A stretch of 64,000 nucleotides of DNA from Afipia felis ATCC 53690 (GTDB lineage Bacteria; Pseudomonadota; Alphaproteobacteria; Rhizobiales; Xanthobacteraceae), in contig NZ_KB375270.1 in NCBI RefSeq assembly GCF_000314735.2, forward strand, positions 3,664,001 through 3,728,000, in the 5' to 3' direction. The notes beneath the pieces are model-generated. The model had not been told where the DNA came from. It was given only the letters and a program-made list of their open reading frames with translations, and made no database searches. Position 1 is the stretch's first letter, and each line of letters begins with the position of its first letter. Both the position numbers and the translations under genes were made by a program. Shown in pieces: positions 17,193 to 24,860 of the stretch.

Positions 17193-17513
17193 TTACCAGT
17201 GCCGGTAATACCCATAGTGGCGTCGATAATAGCGGGGCCCGCCATAGTAGGCGTACGGTCCGCCGTAATAGGCGGGGCCGTAACCGTAATACGCGGGACC
17301 GTAACCGCCATAGTAAGCCGGACCGTAACCATACCCGTAAGGACCGTAGGCGCCGTAAGCCCCCGCAGCCAACGCACCGGCTGCAAGGCCAAAACCAATG
17401 CCCGGGCCCCAACCCCAACCGCCTCGGTGCCAGCCACGTGCTTCTGCGGAGCCTATCGTAAGTGCTGAGGCAACCAGTGCGATGGCGACACCTGTTAATG
17501 CTGCCTTTTTCAT
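17193..17513 (-). CDS. Small secreted Gly/Tyr-rich protein
   Basis: A 106-residue protein with a clear signal peptide (MKKAALTGVAIALVASALT..., cleavage near SAEA). The mature part is low-complexity, dominated by Gly, Tyr, Pro and Ala, with imperfect repeats of GYGPAYYGG, ending in Arg/Tyr/His. AAAGGAG precedes the ATG. Such proteins are common and poorly understood in Bradyrhizobiaceae; a cell-envelope or surface-coating role is possible. No enzymatic motif is present. Confidence 0.8.
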   Translation of the reverse strand: MKKAALTGVAIALVASALTIGSAEARGWHRGGWGWGPGIGFGLAAGALAAGAYGAYGPYGYGYGPAYYGGYGPAYYGYGPAYYGGPYAYYGGPRYYRRHYGYYRHW

Positions 17514-17604
17514 GGATGCTCCTTTCGGTAGAGCATTGAAAACGGGCAAGACGCCATTTTGTTTCGCAAGTATCCGCTGATGGGAACCGGTGTGGGGGGG
17601 CATC

Positions 17605-19398
17605 TCATGCTGCCGCATAGGTCGTCAGAGCAAGGCGTTCCTTCTTCATCAGGTGGCTGAAATGCCCGTTCTGTTTCATAAGCTGTTGTGGGGACCCATC
17701 CTCGAGGATCGTGCCGGCATCGATCACGACAATTCGATCAAACTGCCGCAGCGTCGATATCCGATGGGCAATGGCGATGACGGTTCGTCCATCCATCAAT
17801 CTATTCAGAGCCTCGCGGATTGCTTCTTCCGAATCTGCGTCGAGAGCGGATGTCGCCTCATCAAGCAGCAGGATCGGCGCATTCTTCAGAAAAGCGCGCG
17901 CGATTGAAATGCGCTGACGCTGGCCGCCGGAGAGAAGGAGTCCGCGGTCGCCGACAATCGTGTTCAATCCATCAGGCAAGGCTTCGATGAAGGAACTGCA
18001 TCGCGCATCCATTGCCGCACGCCAGACCTCCTCGTTTGTCGCGTCCGGACGGCCGTAGCGAATGTTTTCCAGCAGCGAGCGGTTGAACAGGGCGGTGTCC
18101 TGCGGCACCGTCGCAATCGCATTCCACAAGCTGTCCTGTTTGATTTTGTCGATAGGATGCCCTTCGATCAGAATCTGACCGCTGTCGACGTCGTAAAATC
18201 TATGTAGCAGGGAAAACAAGGTTGATTTGCCGCCACCCGACGGGCCGACAAGTCCGAGCCGCTGTCCGCACGGCACGTGAAGGCTGAATTGGCGGAAAAC
18301 CTGATTTCCCTTCGAGTAGGCGAAGTCGACCTTGTCAAAAGCAATATCGGACCCGCGCGGGACGATCGATATGGCTTCGGGATGGTCCGACAATTGATGA
18401 GGAACGAGCAGCGTGGAGATCGCCTCGGACAGCCGGGCGAAATGCTGTGTGATATCGACCAGTGCAACCGCAAGATCGCGGGTGGCGCTCAAGACCGATA
18501 TTCCGAGCGTGCTAACCATGACCACGTCGCCAGCGCTCGCCTTTCCCTGTTGCCAAAGGAGAATGGCCCAAGCGAGCAGACAAAGCGTGAAGGTTACGGT
18601 GACGACGGCGTGGCCGAGGCGGAGCCGCTCGAGGTAAAGAAGGCTTTTGCGACGCGCGCTGAGTTCGTGCTGAATGGTTTGATCGAACCGGCTGTGCTCG
18701 CGCCCGACAGCGCTGAAGGCTTTGACGAGCCCCATATTCCCGACAACGTCGATCATTTCGCCGTCCACTGTCGAAGCCTTGCTGGCGAAATCGTGATGCA
18801 GCGGCTTTCCGCGCGACGCGATGCGAAACATGATGAAGACAACGATGGATGCTGTCAGAAGCAAGGCGCCGGCCATGTGCAGATTGACGCTCGCGAGATA
18901 GATCATCGCTCCAATTGAAGCGAGGCATGGTGGAAGCACGTTGTAAACGAACATGCTTTCGATCGTGAAAGTTGCGTTCGATGTCGCAGTGATGCGGCTT
19001 GTCAGTACGCCGGGTAGTCGATCGGAAAAGAAGCTGTGCGAATGCAAAGTAAGGTGGCGAAACAGATCCCTGCGAACGTCGCCGGTTACCTGAACGAACG
19101 TAAAGCTCGCAATCCAGCTCGCCAATCGCCAGAAAAGATTATCGGCCGCGATGAATCCGACGAGGACAAGAAATGGCTGCCAAGGCGGCCGTCCGTTCGA
19201 TGTCAGCGCATCGACTAGAATCTTGAGGCCGTATTGTGTGCTCACGGAGCAGGCAACGGCTGCGAAGACGGAAGCCAAAATTGCGGCATGCGCAAAAGGG
19301 CGAGCGAACACGTAATGCAGCAGATAGGCAAAGGGCTTCTCTCGCCAGCTACAAATATTCTTCATTCGAGTTCCATTGAGGTAAGTATCGGCGGCCAT
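17605..19398 (-). CDS. ABC exporter, fused membrane and ATPase domains
   Basis: A 597-residue half-transporter of the exporter class. Six membrane helices occupy roughly residues 25-330. The ATPase follows: Walker A GPSGGGKST at 385-393, signature LSGGQRQR at 489-496, Walker B ILLLDE at 509-514 and switch His545. It probably works as a homodimer in the inner membrane. Similar proteins export lipids, glycans or drugs. It diverges from a glycosyltransferase gene, suggesting that a carbohydrate or glycolipid may be the cargo; this is inference. A start at the second ATG (19365) is also possible. Confidence 0.92.
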   Translation of the reverse strand: MAADTYLNGTRMKNICSWREKPFAYLLHYVFARPFAHAAILASVFAAVACSVSTQYGLKILVDALTSNGRPPWQPFLVLVGFIAADNLFWRLASWIASFTFVQVTGDVRRDLFRHLTLHSHSFFSDRLPGVLTSRITATSNATFTIESMFVYNVLPPCLASIGAMIYLASVNLHMAGALLLTASIVVFIMFRIASRGKPLHHDFASKASTVDGEMIDVVGNMGLVKAFSAVGREHSRFDQTIQHELSARRKSLLYLERLRLGHAVVTVTFTLCLLAWAILLWQQGKASAGDVVMVSTLGISVLSATRDLAVALVDITQHFARLSEAISTLLVPHQLSDHPEAISIVPRGSDIAFDKVDFAYSKGNQVFRQFSLHVPCGQRLGLVGPSGGGKSTLFSLLHRFYDVDSGQILIEGHPIDKIKQDSLWNAIATVPQDTALFNRSLLENIRYGRPDATNEEVWRAAMDARCSSFIEALPDGLNTIVGDRGLLLSGGQRQRISIARAFLKNAPILLLDEATSALDADSEEAIREALNRLMDGRTVIAIAHRISTLRQFDRIVVIDAGTILEDGSPQQLMKQNGHFSHLMKKERLALTTYAAA

Positions 19399-19432
19399 TG
19401 CTAACGCATCAATTCAGGAGATGTTGCGACAC

Positions 19433-19457
19433 GGAACAAATTTGATCGTTGCACGCT
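19433..19457 (+). promoter_or_regulatory. Near-consensus EcfG promoter before glycosyltransferase
   Basis: GGAAC (19433-19437), a 16-base spacer and CGCT (19454-19457), compared with the general stress consensus GGAAC-N16/17-CGTT: one mismatch. It lies about 65 bases upstream of the glycosyltransferase start. Confidence 0.4.
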
Positions 19458-19521
19458 TTGAACACGGTATCGACGAAAACATCCGATTTCGTGACGGCTG
19501 ATCAGTTCAGAGAGAAGGAGA

Positions 19522-20592
19522 ATGAACGTGCGCATCGCTCAAATTGCTCCGCTTACAGAAGCCGTGCCCCCAAAATTGTATGGCGGAACAGAGCGAGTCA
19601 TCTCCTGGTTGACTGAAGAGCTGGTCGAAATGGGACACGATGTAACGCTGTTCGCGAGCGGCGATTCCATCACTCAAGCAAAATTGAACGCGATGTGGCC
19701 GAAGGCGCTCCGGCTTGATGGATCGGTACGCGATCCAAATGCTCTTCACATTTCGATGATCGAAGAAGTCTGCCGGCAGGCAGCAAACTTCGATGTGTTG
19801 CATTTCCATCTCGATTATTATCCCTTCTCAGTGATGTCGCGGCAATCGGTTCCATTTGTGACGACTCTTCATGGTCGTCTCGACCTTCCAGAGCACCAGC
19901 CGGTATTCGAACGATTTTCCAAGGTTCCGGTGGTTTCGATTTCCAACTCGCAAAGACGCCCTATCCATCAGGCGAACTGGATCGGTACCGTTCATCATGG
20001 GCTCCCGATCAACCTACTGAAGCCTCAGTCGACAAAGCCGGGCTACCTCGCATTTCTTGGACGCATTTCATGCGAGAAACGTGTCGATCGTGCGATCCGG
20101 ATCGCGGCGCATTGCGGTTTGCCACTGAAAATTGCGGCCAAGGTCGACCCCGCGGACGAGGATTATTTCAACGATGAAATTCGCTCGTTAATTGAATTGC
20201 CCCATGTCGAATACATTGGGGAAATATCGGATCATGAAAAGCCGGAGTTCCTGAGCGGCGCCATGGCACTGCTTGTGCCGATCGACTGGCCGGAGCCGTT
20301 CGGGCTGGTGATGATCGAGGCGATGGCATGCGGTACGCCGGTCATTGCCTATAATCGCGGCTCGGTATCTGAAATCGTCGAAGACGGAGTGACAGGATTC
20401 ATCGTTGAGGATGAATTGAGTGCCGCCGGTGCCATCAATAATCTCACAAAGCTTTCAAGGTCCGCAATTCGTGGACGATTTGAAGAGCGGTTCACGTCTC
20501 GACGAATGGCGGAAGATTACCTTGCGATCTATAAAAGGCTGGCATCCGCGGCTGATCGCACAACTTTCAAACCGCAGCTGGTTGCGGGCTGA
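19522..20592 (+). CDS. Family 4 glycosyltransferase
   Basis: A 356-residue GT-B fold enzyme. The N-terminus carries the nucleotide-sugar glycosyltransferase motif PPKLYGGTERV, and the C-terminal half holds the GT4 donor-binding region (PEPFGLVMIEAMACGTPVIAYNRGSVSEIV, E...E pair), which is the retaining-enzyme signature. Expected to act in the cytoplasm, transferring a sugar from a nucleotide donor. The ATG at 19522 follows AGAAGGAGA. It is convergent with the MFS gene, only 5 bases apart. Acceptor and product are unknown; context points to a glucan or trehalose-like compound. Confidence 0.9.
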   Translation: MNVRIAQIAPLTEAVPPKLYGGTERVISWLTEELVEMGHDVTLFASGDSITQAKLNAMWPKALRLDGSVRDPNALHISMIEEVCRQAANFDVLHFHLDYYPFSVMSRQSVPFVTTLHGRLDLPEHQPVFERFSKVPVVSISNSQRRPIHQANWIGTVHHGLPINLLKPQSTKPGYLAFLGRISCEKRVDRAIRIAAHCGLPLKIAAKVDPADEDYFNDEIRSLIELPHVEYIGEISDHEKPEFLSGAMALLVPIDWPEPFGLVMIEAMACGTPVIAYNRGSVSEIVEDGVTGFIVEDELSAAGAINNLTKLSRSAIRGRFEERFTSRRMAEDYLAIYKRLASAADRTTFKPQLVAG

Positions 20593-20597
20593 TTCCG

Positions 20598-21854
20598 TCA
20601 AGCCTCATCCTGGTCGCTTTTCGTTTCGGGCATTGCGATCCATACGATCAGCAGTCCTGAGGCAGCGATTGCGCTCAGGCTGATGAGGGCATCCATCGTG
20701 TTGAACCGATCGGCGAGGAAGCCTGCCAATGTTGTGCTGAGGGAGGCGCCAAGCCCCATCGCGCACCCGACGAAACCCTGAACCAGATTGAAACGACCTG
20801 TCCGGCGCGTCAGATCGGCGATGGTAAGGGGGACAAGAACGCCGAGAACCGCGGCAGAAATACCGTCCAGTGCCTGAAGAAGGACAACAGTCGCCTGACT
20901 GCTGCTTAAAGCTGTCAGGAGAATGCGAACGAAAAGCGCACCGAAGCCAAGTATCAGGAAGGTCCGGCGCCCGAACCGCTCGGTCAAGCGTCCAACCACA
21001 GGCGAGATAATGGTAACGGTGAACTGCGGAAGGATCATTGCCAAGGCGATGAGAAATGTTGCGGTCGTACTTGATCGCGCCGTGAAATTGCTCGCCACGA
21101 GAGGGAGCACGCCGGCGTTCGCCAAATGAAACAAGAACACGCAAGATGCGAATAGGAAGATCGGGCGGTGCGCACTCGCGAACCGCATGATCTCGGTCAG
21201 GCTTGATAAATCCTGACGATCGCCGCCATGGGATCGCTTTGTATCGATATGACTTTCTTTGATCTGCAGGAGTGCGAAAAGAGCGGGCAGTGCCAGCAAG
21301 GCCGTGACGATGAAGACGGATTGGTTGGAGATATAGTAGCCGCACAACCCCATCACGGCAGCCGCGATACCTGTCCCGGCCGAAGCGAAAGCGGCGTTGC
21401 GGCCAAAGCGCTGTCCGACGGCATCTGGACGTGTGATGCCGAGAGAAATGGCCGCAATCGCGGGGCCCAGGATGCAGCTGGCGCCGGCCTGGAGCACCCG
21501 TGATGTGTAGACGCCGAGGTGAGAGGGCCAGAGCGCGAGGATCAGGGCGCTCAATCCGACAAGGCACACCGATATGGCGGCGGCTCGCCGTGGCGATGGA
21601 AGCGCATCAAGCAGGGCCCCGGCGGGAATCTGTCCAAATAGGGAAATGAGGCCGCCAACAGTGAGCACGAGCCCGATGTCGATCTGCGTCCATTTATGCG
21701 CCGTCAGATAAACCGCGATAAATGGCCCGAAGCCGGTCTGGACGTCTGCAACGAAGAAAACAAACCAATCAAGGCCGCGCAGGCTGCGTCGCCGATCTGC
21801 CGTCAGATCGGAAGACCGGTCTTCTTTGACAAATCGGCGGTCTTGGTCATCCAT
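20598..21854 (-). CDS. MFS transporter
   Basis: A 418-residue major facilitator protein with about 12 membrane segments and the loop between the halves near residues 195-215. Conserved features are the DxxGRR-like loop (RLTERFGRRTFLILGFG) in the second half. The N-terminus (residues 1-30) is charged and cytoplasmic. No substrate can be read from sequence; drug- or sugar-export members look like this. It lies 18 bases downstream of the PRC-barrel gene on the same strand, so the two probably share a transcript. Confidence 0.9.
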   Translation of the reverse strand: MDDQDRRFVKEDRSSDLTADRRRSLRGLDWFVFFVADVQTGFGPFIAVYLTAHKWTQIDIGLVLTVGGLISLFGQIPAGALLDALPSPRRAAAISVCLVGLSALILALWPSHLGVYTSRVLQAGASCILGPAIAAISLGITRPDAVGQRFGRNAAFASAGTGIAAAVMGLCGYYISNQSVFIVTALLALPALFALLQIKESHIDTKRSHGGDRQDLSSLTEIMRFASAHRPIFLFASCVFLFHLANAGVLPLVASNFTARSSTTATFLIALAMILPQFTVTIISPVVGRLTERFGRRTFLILGFGALFVRILLTALSSSQATVVLLQALDGISAAVLGVLVPLTIADLTRRTGRFNLVQGFVGCAMGLGASLSTTLAGFLADRFNTMDALISLSAIAASGLLIVWIAMPETKSDQDEA

Positions 21855-21872
21855 CGCATTCGCCGGTCCCGC

Positions 21873-22490
21873 TCATTTCGCCGGAGTTTCGGGAGATGCG
21901 GCTTGAGCCGGTGGATTCGCGGGAGCAGAGGCGGCGGATGTATCCGCTGGCGCGGGCGTGCTGGCGGGTGGGTGAAGCAGGACAACCTGTTCGCCGGCTT
22001 TGTAGGCAGGTGCTGCCTTGAGCTGATCTTTCGTGAAATCAACAATCAAAACATTGGACTTGTTTTGTTGGGAAAAGCGCAGCGCTTTCCACGCGACTGC
22101 GATTTGACGACTGCCCACTCCCAGAAAGCCGCCGAAATCGATCACTGCGCCTCGGACGGTTACGGATCGATCGACGATGATGTCCACAATGCGCCCCATG
22201 CTTTCGCCCGTGGGACTTTTGACTTCTTTGCCAAGGATGCTCTCGATTTTGTCGGTTGCCATCACCGTGGCCGGTACACCGATAGTGCTGTGCTCGCTGT
22301 CGTTTGGAAGGTTTGGAGCAGGAGCAGGAACGGGCGCAGGAGCAGGATTTTGACTGCTGCCCGGACGCGAATTTTGCTCAGCGCCCGGGGACGATTGCTG
22401 AGCCTGCGCGAAAGCAGGATATGCGGCAGTGAGCCCCAAAGCTGTCACACCGATGTGGACGTATAACTTGACGATTTTCGATCGCTGCAT
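21873..22490 (-). CDS. Secreted PRC-barrel domain protein
   Basis: A 205-residue protein with a signal peptide (KLYVHIGVTALGLTAAYPAFAQA), a Pro/Ala-rich linker (residues 40-60), a PRC-barrel domain around 75-155 (ILGKEVKSPTGESMGRIVDIIVD is the typical first strand pair), and a second Ala/Pro-rich tail. It should be periplasmic. PRC-barrel proteins of this kind are frequent among envelope and stress genes; function is unknown. The ATG at 22490 is chosen because the signal peptide starts there. It diverges from the debranching enzyme. Confidence 0.85.
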   Translation of the reverse strand: MQRSKIVKLYVHIGVTALGLTAAYPAFAQAQQSSPGAEQNSRPGSSQNPAPAPVPAPAPNLPNDSEHSTIGVPATVMATDKIESILGKEVKSPTGESMGRIVDIIVDRSVTVRGAVIDFGGFLGVGSRQIAVAWKALRFSQQNKSNVLIVDFTKDQLKAAPAYKAGEQVVLLHPPASTPAPADTSAASAPANPPAQAASPETPAK

Positions 22491-22527
22491 GCAGCCTCGC
22501 AATGCAATCCAAGGATGGTGTGAAGCT

Positions 22528-22552
22528 AATGCTGAAGCTGCTCGAGTGTTCC
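22528..22552 (-). promoter_or_regulatory. Weak EcfG-like promoter for PRC-barrel gene
   Basis: Read on the minus strand: GGAAC at 22552-22548, 16-base spacer, CATT at 22531-22528. One mismatch to CGTT. It is correctly oriented 38 bases before the start codon and faces away from the perfect promoter of the debranching gene. Confidence 0.3.
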
Positions 22553-22568
22553 TTTTTCTCGATTTGAT

Positions 22569-22594
22569 GGAACTTCGCCGTTCGCCCCGACGTT
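22569..22594 (+). promoter_or_regulatory. EcfG (general stress response) promoter
   Basis: GGAAC (22569-22573), exactly 17 bases, then CGTT (22591-22594), a perfect match to the alphaproteobacterial general stress sigma factor consensus. The start codon of the debranching enzyme lies 25 bases downstream, leaving a short leader. Confidence 0.75.
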
Positions 22595-22618
22595 TCGCAA
22601 AAAAGCCGGGATATATCG

Positions 22619-24805
22619 ATGACAACTCTGAAATTCCCGCGGCAGATCGGTCCGCCGCACGAGGCTCCTTTCTATATTGTGGCGAAAGGTTCTCCGACAC
22701 GGCCTCGGTATCGGCTCAAGCACAACGATACATTCGCCGTCGTCGACAATCATGGAGATATCGGCGCATCATCCGGCGATCCGGACGGTGTTTTCAATAA
22801 CGATACCCGGTTCCTGTCCCGCCTCGAGCTGCGGCTCAACGGCCACGAAACACTCCTGCTCGGTGCCGGAGTTCGCGACGATAATCTGACGATGACGGCG
22901 CACCTGACAAATCCGGATATATTTTCCGGCCAGACGTTGATGCTGGCGAAAGACTCAATCCATATCGCCCGAACATGCTTTGTGTGGAATGAAGCGTTTC
23001 ATTCTCGCATTGCCATTCGCAACTTCGGATGTCGGGCCGTTGACCTCGAGATCGATATTCTGTTTGCAAACGATTTTGCGGATATTTTTGAAGTGCGCGG
23101 CATGCAGCGCCAGCAGCGCGGCCGTAGCGTGGTGCCGGAATCGGATGGATCGCGTGTTATACTTTCTTATGTCGGATTGGACGAGGTCCTCTATCGCAGC
23201 ATCTTGAATTTCATGCCGCAGCCGACCGAATTTCGGCCAGGGTATGCAACGTATCGCGTCCGTCTCGAGCCCGGCGAACGTACCTCGATCTTCATTTCCA
23301 CGGTGGTGGGCGAAGAAAGCCGCGTCGGTCAGCCGACGTTCTTTCAAGGCTTTAAAGCGGCACTGCGCCGAAACCGCCAGGACCGCCGTGGTGGCATCGG
23401 CATCGGAACGTCGAGCGACATTTTCAATCAGATTGTCGCTCGCTCGATTTCGGATCTCAGGTCTCTCATGACTGAAACGCCCGAGGGCGAATATCCATAT
23501 GCCGGTATTCCCTGGTATTCGACAACATTTGGGCGCGACGGGCTGATCACTGCACTACAGTTGCTGTGGTGTATGCCGTCGGTCGCGAGAGGAACATTGC
23601 GCCGGTTGGCGGCGCTTCAGGCTACGGAATACGACCCGACCAATGACGCCGAGCCGGGGAAGATTATCCACGAAATGCGGGGAGGCGAAATGGCGCGTCT
23701 TCGCGAAGTGCCATTTGCGCGATACTACGGCAGCGTGGATGCCACTCCGTTGTTCGTCTTGCTCGCCGGTGATTATCTCGCGCGAACCTCGGATATCTCG
23801 TTATTGAAGGAGCTTTGGCCGAACATCAAGGCGGCGCTCGGCTGGATTGACGAGCATTCGCGAGATGACCCGCACGGTCTTTTGCGTCATTCGCGAAACA
23901 ATGAAGGGGGGCTCGCCAATCAGGGATGGAAGGATTCTTATGACTCGGTATTTCACGCCGACGGAAGGTTGGCGGAAGGATCAATCGCCCTGATAGAAGT
24001 TCAAGCCTATGTAGTCGCGGCGAAGCGTTCGATCGCTGAAGCTGCTTCTCGTCTTGATGGGGAAGCGGCGGGACAGCGACTCCGCAACGAAGCGGAGCAG
24101 TTGATATCGAAAATCGACCAGCTTTACTGGTCGGATCGGATCGGCAATTACGGGATTGCGCTCGACGGGGCCGAGGAGCTGTGTGAAGTGCAAACTTCCA
24201 ATGTCGGGCATTTGCTTTTTGCAGGCGCAATCCCGGATGAAAAAGCGCGTCAGGTTGCGTCCACGTTGATGTCATCGAAATTTCTGTCGGGGTGGGGCGT
24301 TCGGACGGTCGCCGATGGTGAGGTCCGTTACAATCCAATGTCGTATCACAATGGATCAATCTGGCCGCACGACAATGCGCTTTTTGGGATGGGTCTTGAT
24401 CGGTATGGACTAAAATTGTCCGCCGCGACATTGTTCGAAGCGATGGTGGGCGCGGCCTCGCGGATGGATTTGCAGAGGCTGCCGGAACTGTTCTGTGGGT
24501 TTCCGCGCTCGCGAGGGCAGGCCCCGACACTTTATCCTGTGGCGTGCTCTCCGCAGGCATGGGCAAGCGCCGCACCTCTCGGTCTGTTGCAAGCCTGCCT
24601 CGGCATCCGTTTCAAGCCCGAGCAAAATCGCATCATTTTTGAAAAGCCAATCTTGCCGCCTTCTCTCAATATGATTGTTTTGCAGAACCTTGAGTTGAAC
24701 GACAGAACTGTCGATGTCGGTTTATTCCGAGATGGAGAGACTGTCTCGGCCAAAGTGCTGCGAAACGATGGCGGCATCGAAGTTGAAGTCCAGAAAACGT
24801 CCTAG
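22619..24805 (+). CDS. Glycogen-debranching-type amylo-alpha-1,6-glucosidase
   Basis: A 728-residue protein with the bacterial N-terminal domain of glycogen debranching enzymes (about residues 35-235; FAVVDNHGDI, DTRFLSRLEL) and a catalytic alpha/alpha-barrel after about 280 (YPYAGIPWYSTTFGRDGLITALQ; QGWKDSYDS; YNPMSYHNGSIWPHDNAL). The FGRDG and NGSIWPHD segments are typical of the clan. It should hydrolyse alpha-glucosidic branches in glycogen or a related glucan in the cytoplasm. An EcfG promoter precedes it. A match to trehalose- or glucosylglycerate-type enzymes cannot be excluded. Confidence 0.9.
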   Translation: MTTLKFPRQIGPPHEAPFYIVAKGSPTRPRYRLKHNDTFAVVDNHGDIGASSGDPDGVFNNDTRFLSRLELRLNGHETLLLGAGVRDDNLTMTAHLTNPDIFSGQTLMLAKDSIHIARTCFVWNEAFHSRIAIRNFGCRAVDLEIDILFANDFADIFEVRGMQRQQRGRSVVPESDGSRVILSYVGLDEVLYRSILNFMPQPTEFRPGYATYRVRLEPGERTSIFISTVVGEESRVGQPTFFQGFKAALRRNRQDRRGGIGIGTSSDIFNQIVARSISDLRSLMTETPEGEYPYAGIPWYSTTFGRDGLITALQLLWCMPSVARGTLRRLAALQATEYDPTNDAEPGKIIHEMRGGEMARLREVPFARYYGSVDATPLFVLLAGDYLARTSDISLLKELWPNIKAALGWIDEHSRDDPHGLLRHSRNNEGGLANQGWKDSYDSVFHADGRLAEGSIALIEVQAYVVAAKRSIAEAASRLDGEAAGQRLRNEAEQLISKIDQLYWSDRIGNYGIALDGAEELCEVQTSNVGHLLFAGAIPDEKARQVASTLMSSKFLSGWGVRTVADGEVRYNPMSYHNGSIWPHDNALFGMGLDRYGLKLSAATLFEAMVGAASRMDLQRLPELFCGFPRSRGQAPTLYPVACSPQAWASAAPLGLLQACLGIRFKPEQNRIIFEKPILPPSLNMIVLQNLELNDRTVDVGLFRDGETVSAKVLRNDGGIEVEVQKTS

Positions 24806-24860
24806 GATTTCAGACGCACAAGATGGATCGCGCGGGGCCTCGGCCAGGGATTCCCATCGC

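Noticed and set aside
17231..17340. Short repeats in DNA suggesting a CRISPR or satellite
   Set aside because: They are codon-level repeats of the Gly/Tyr-rich protein, with irregular length and no spacers.
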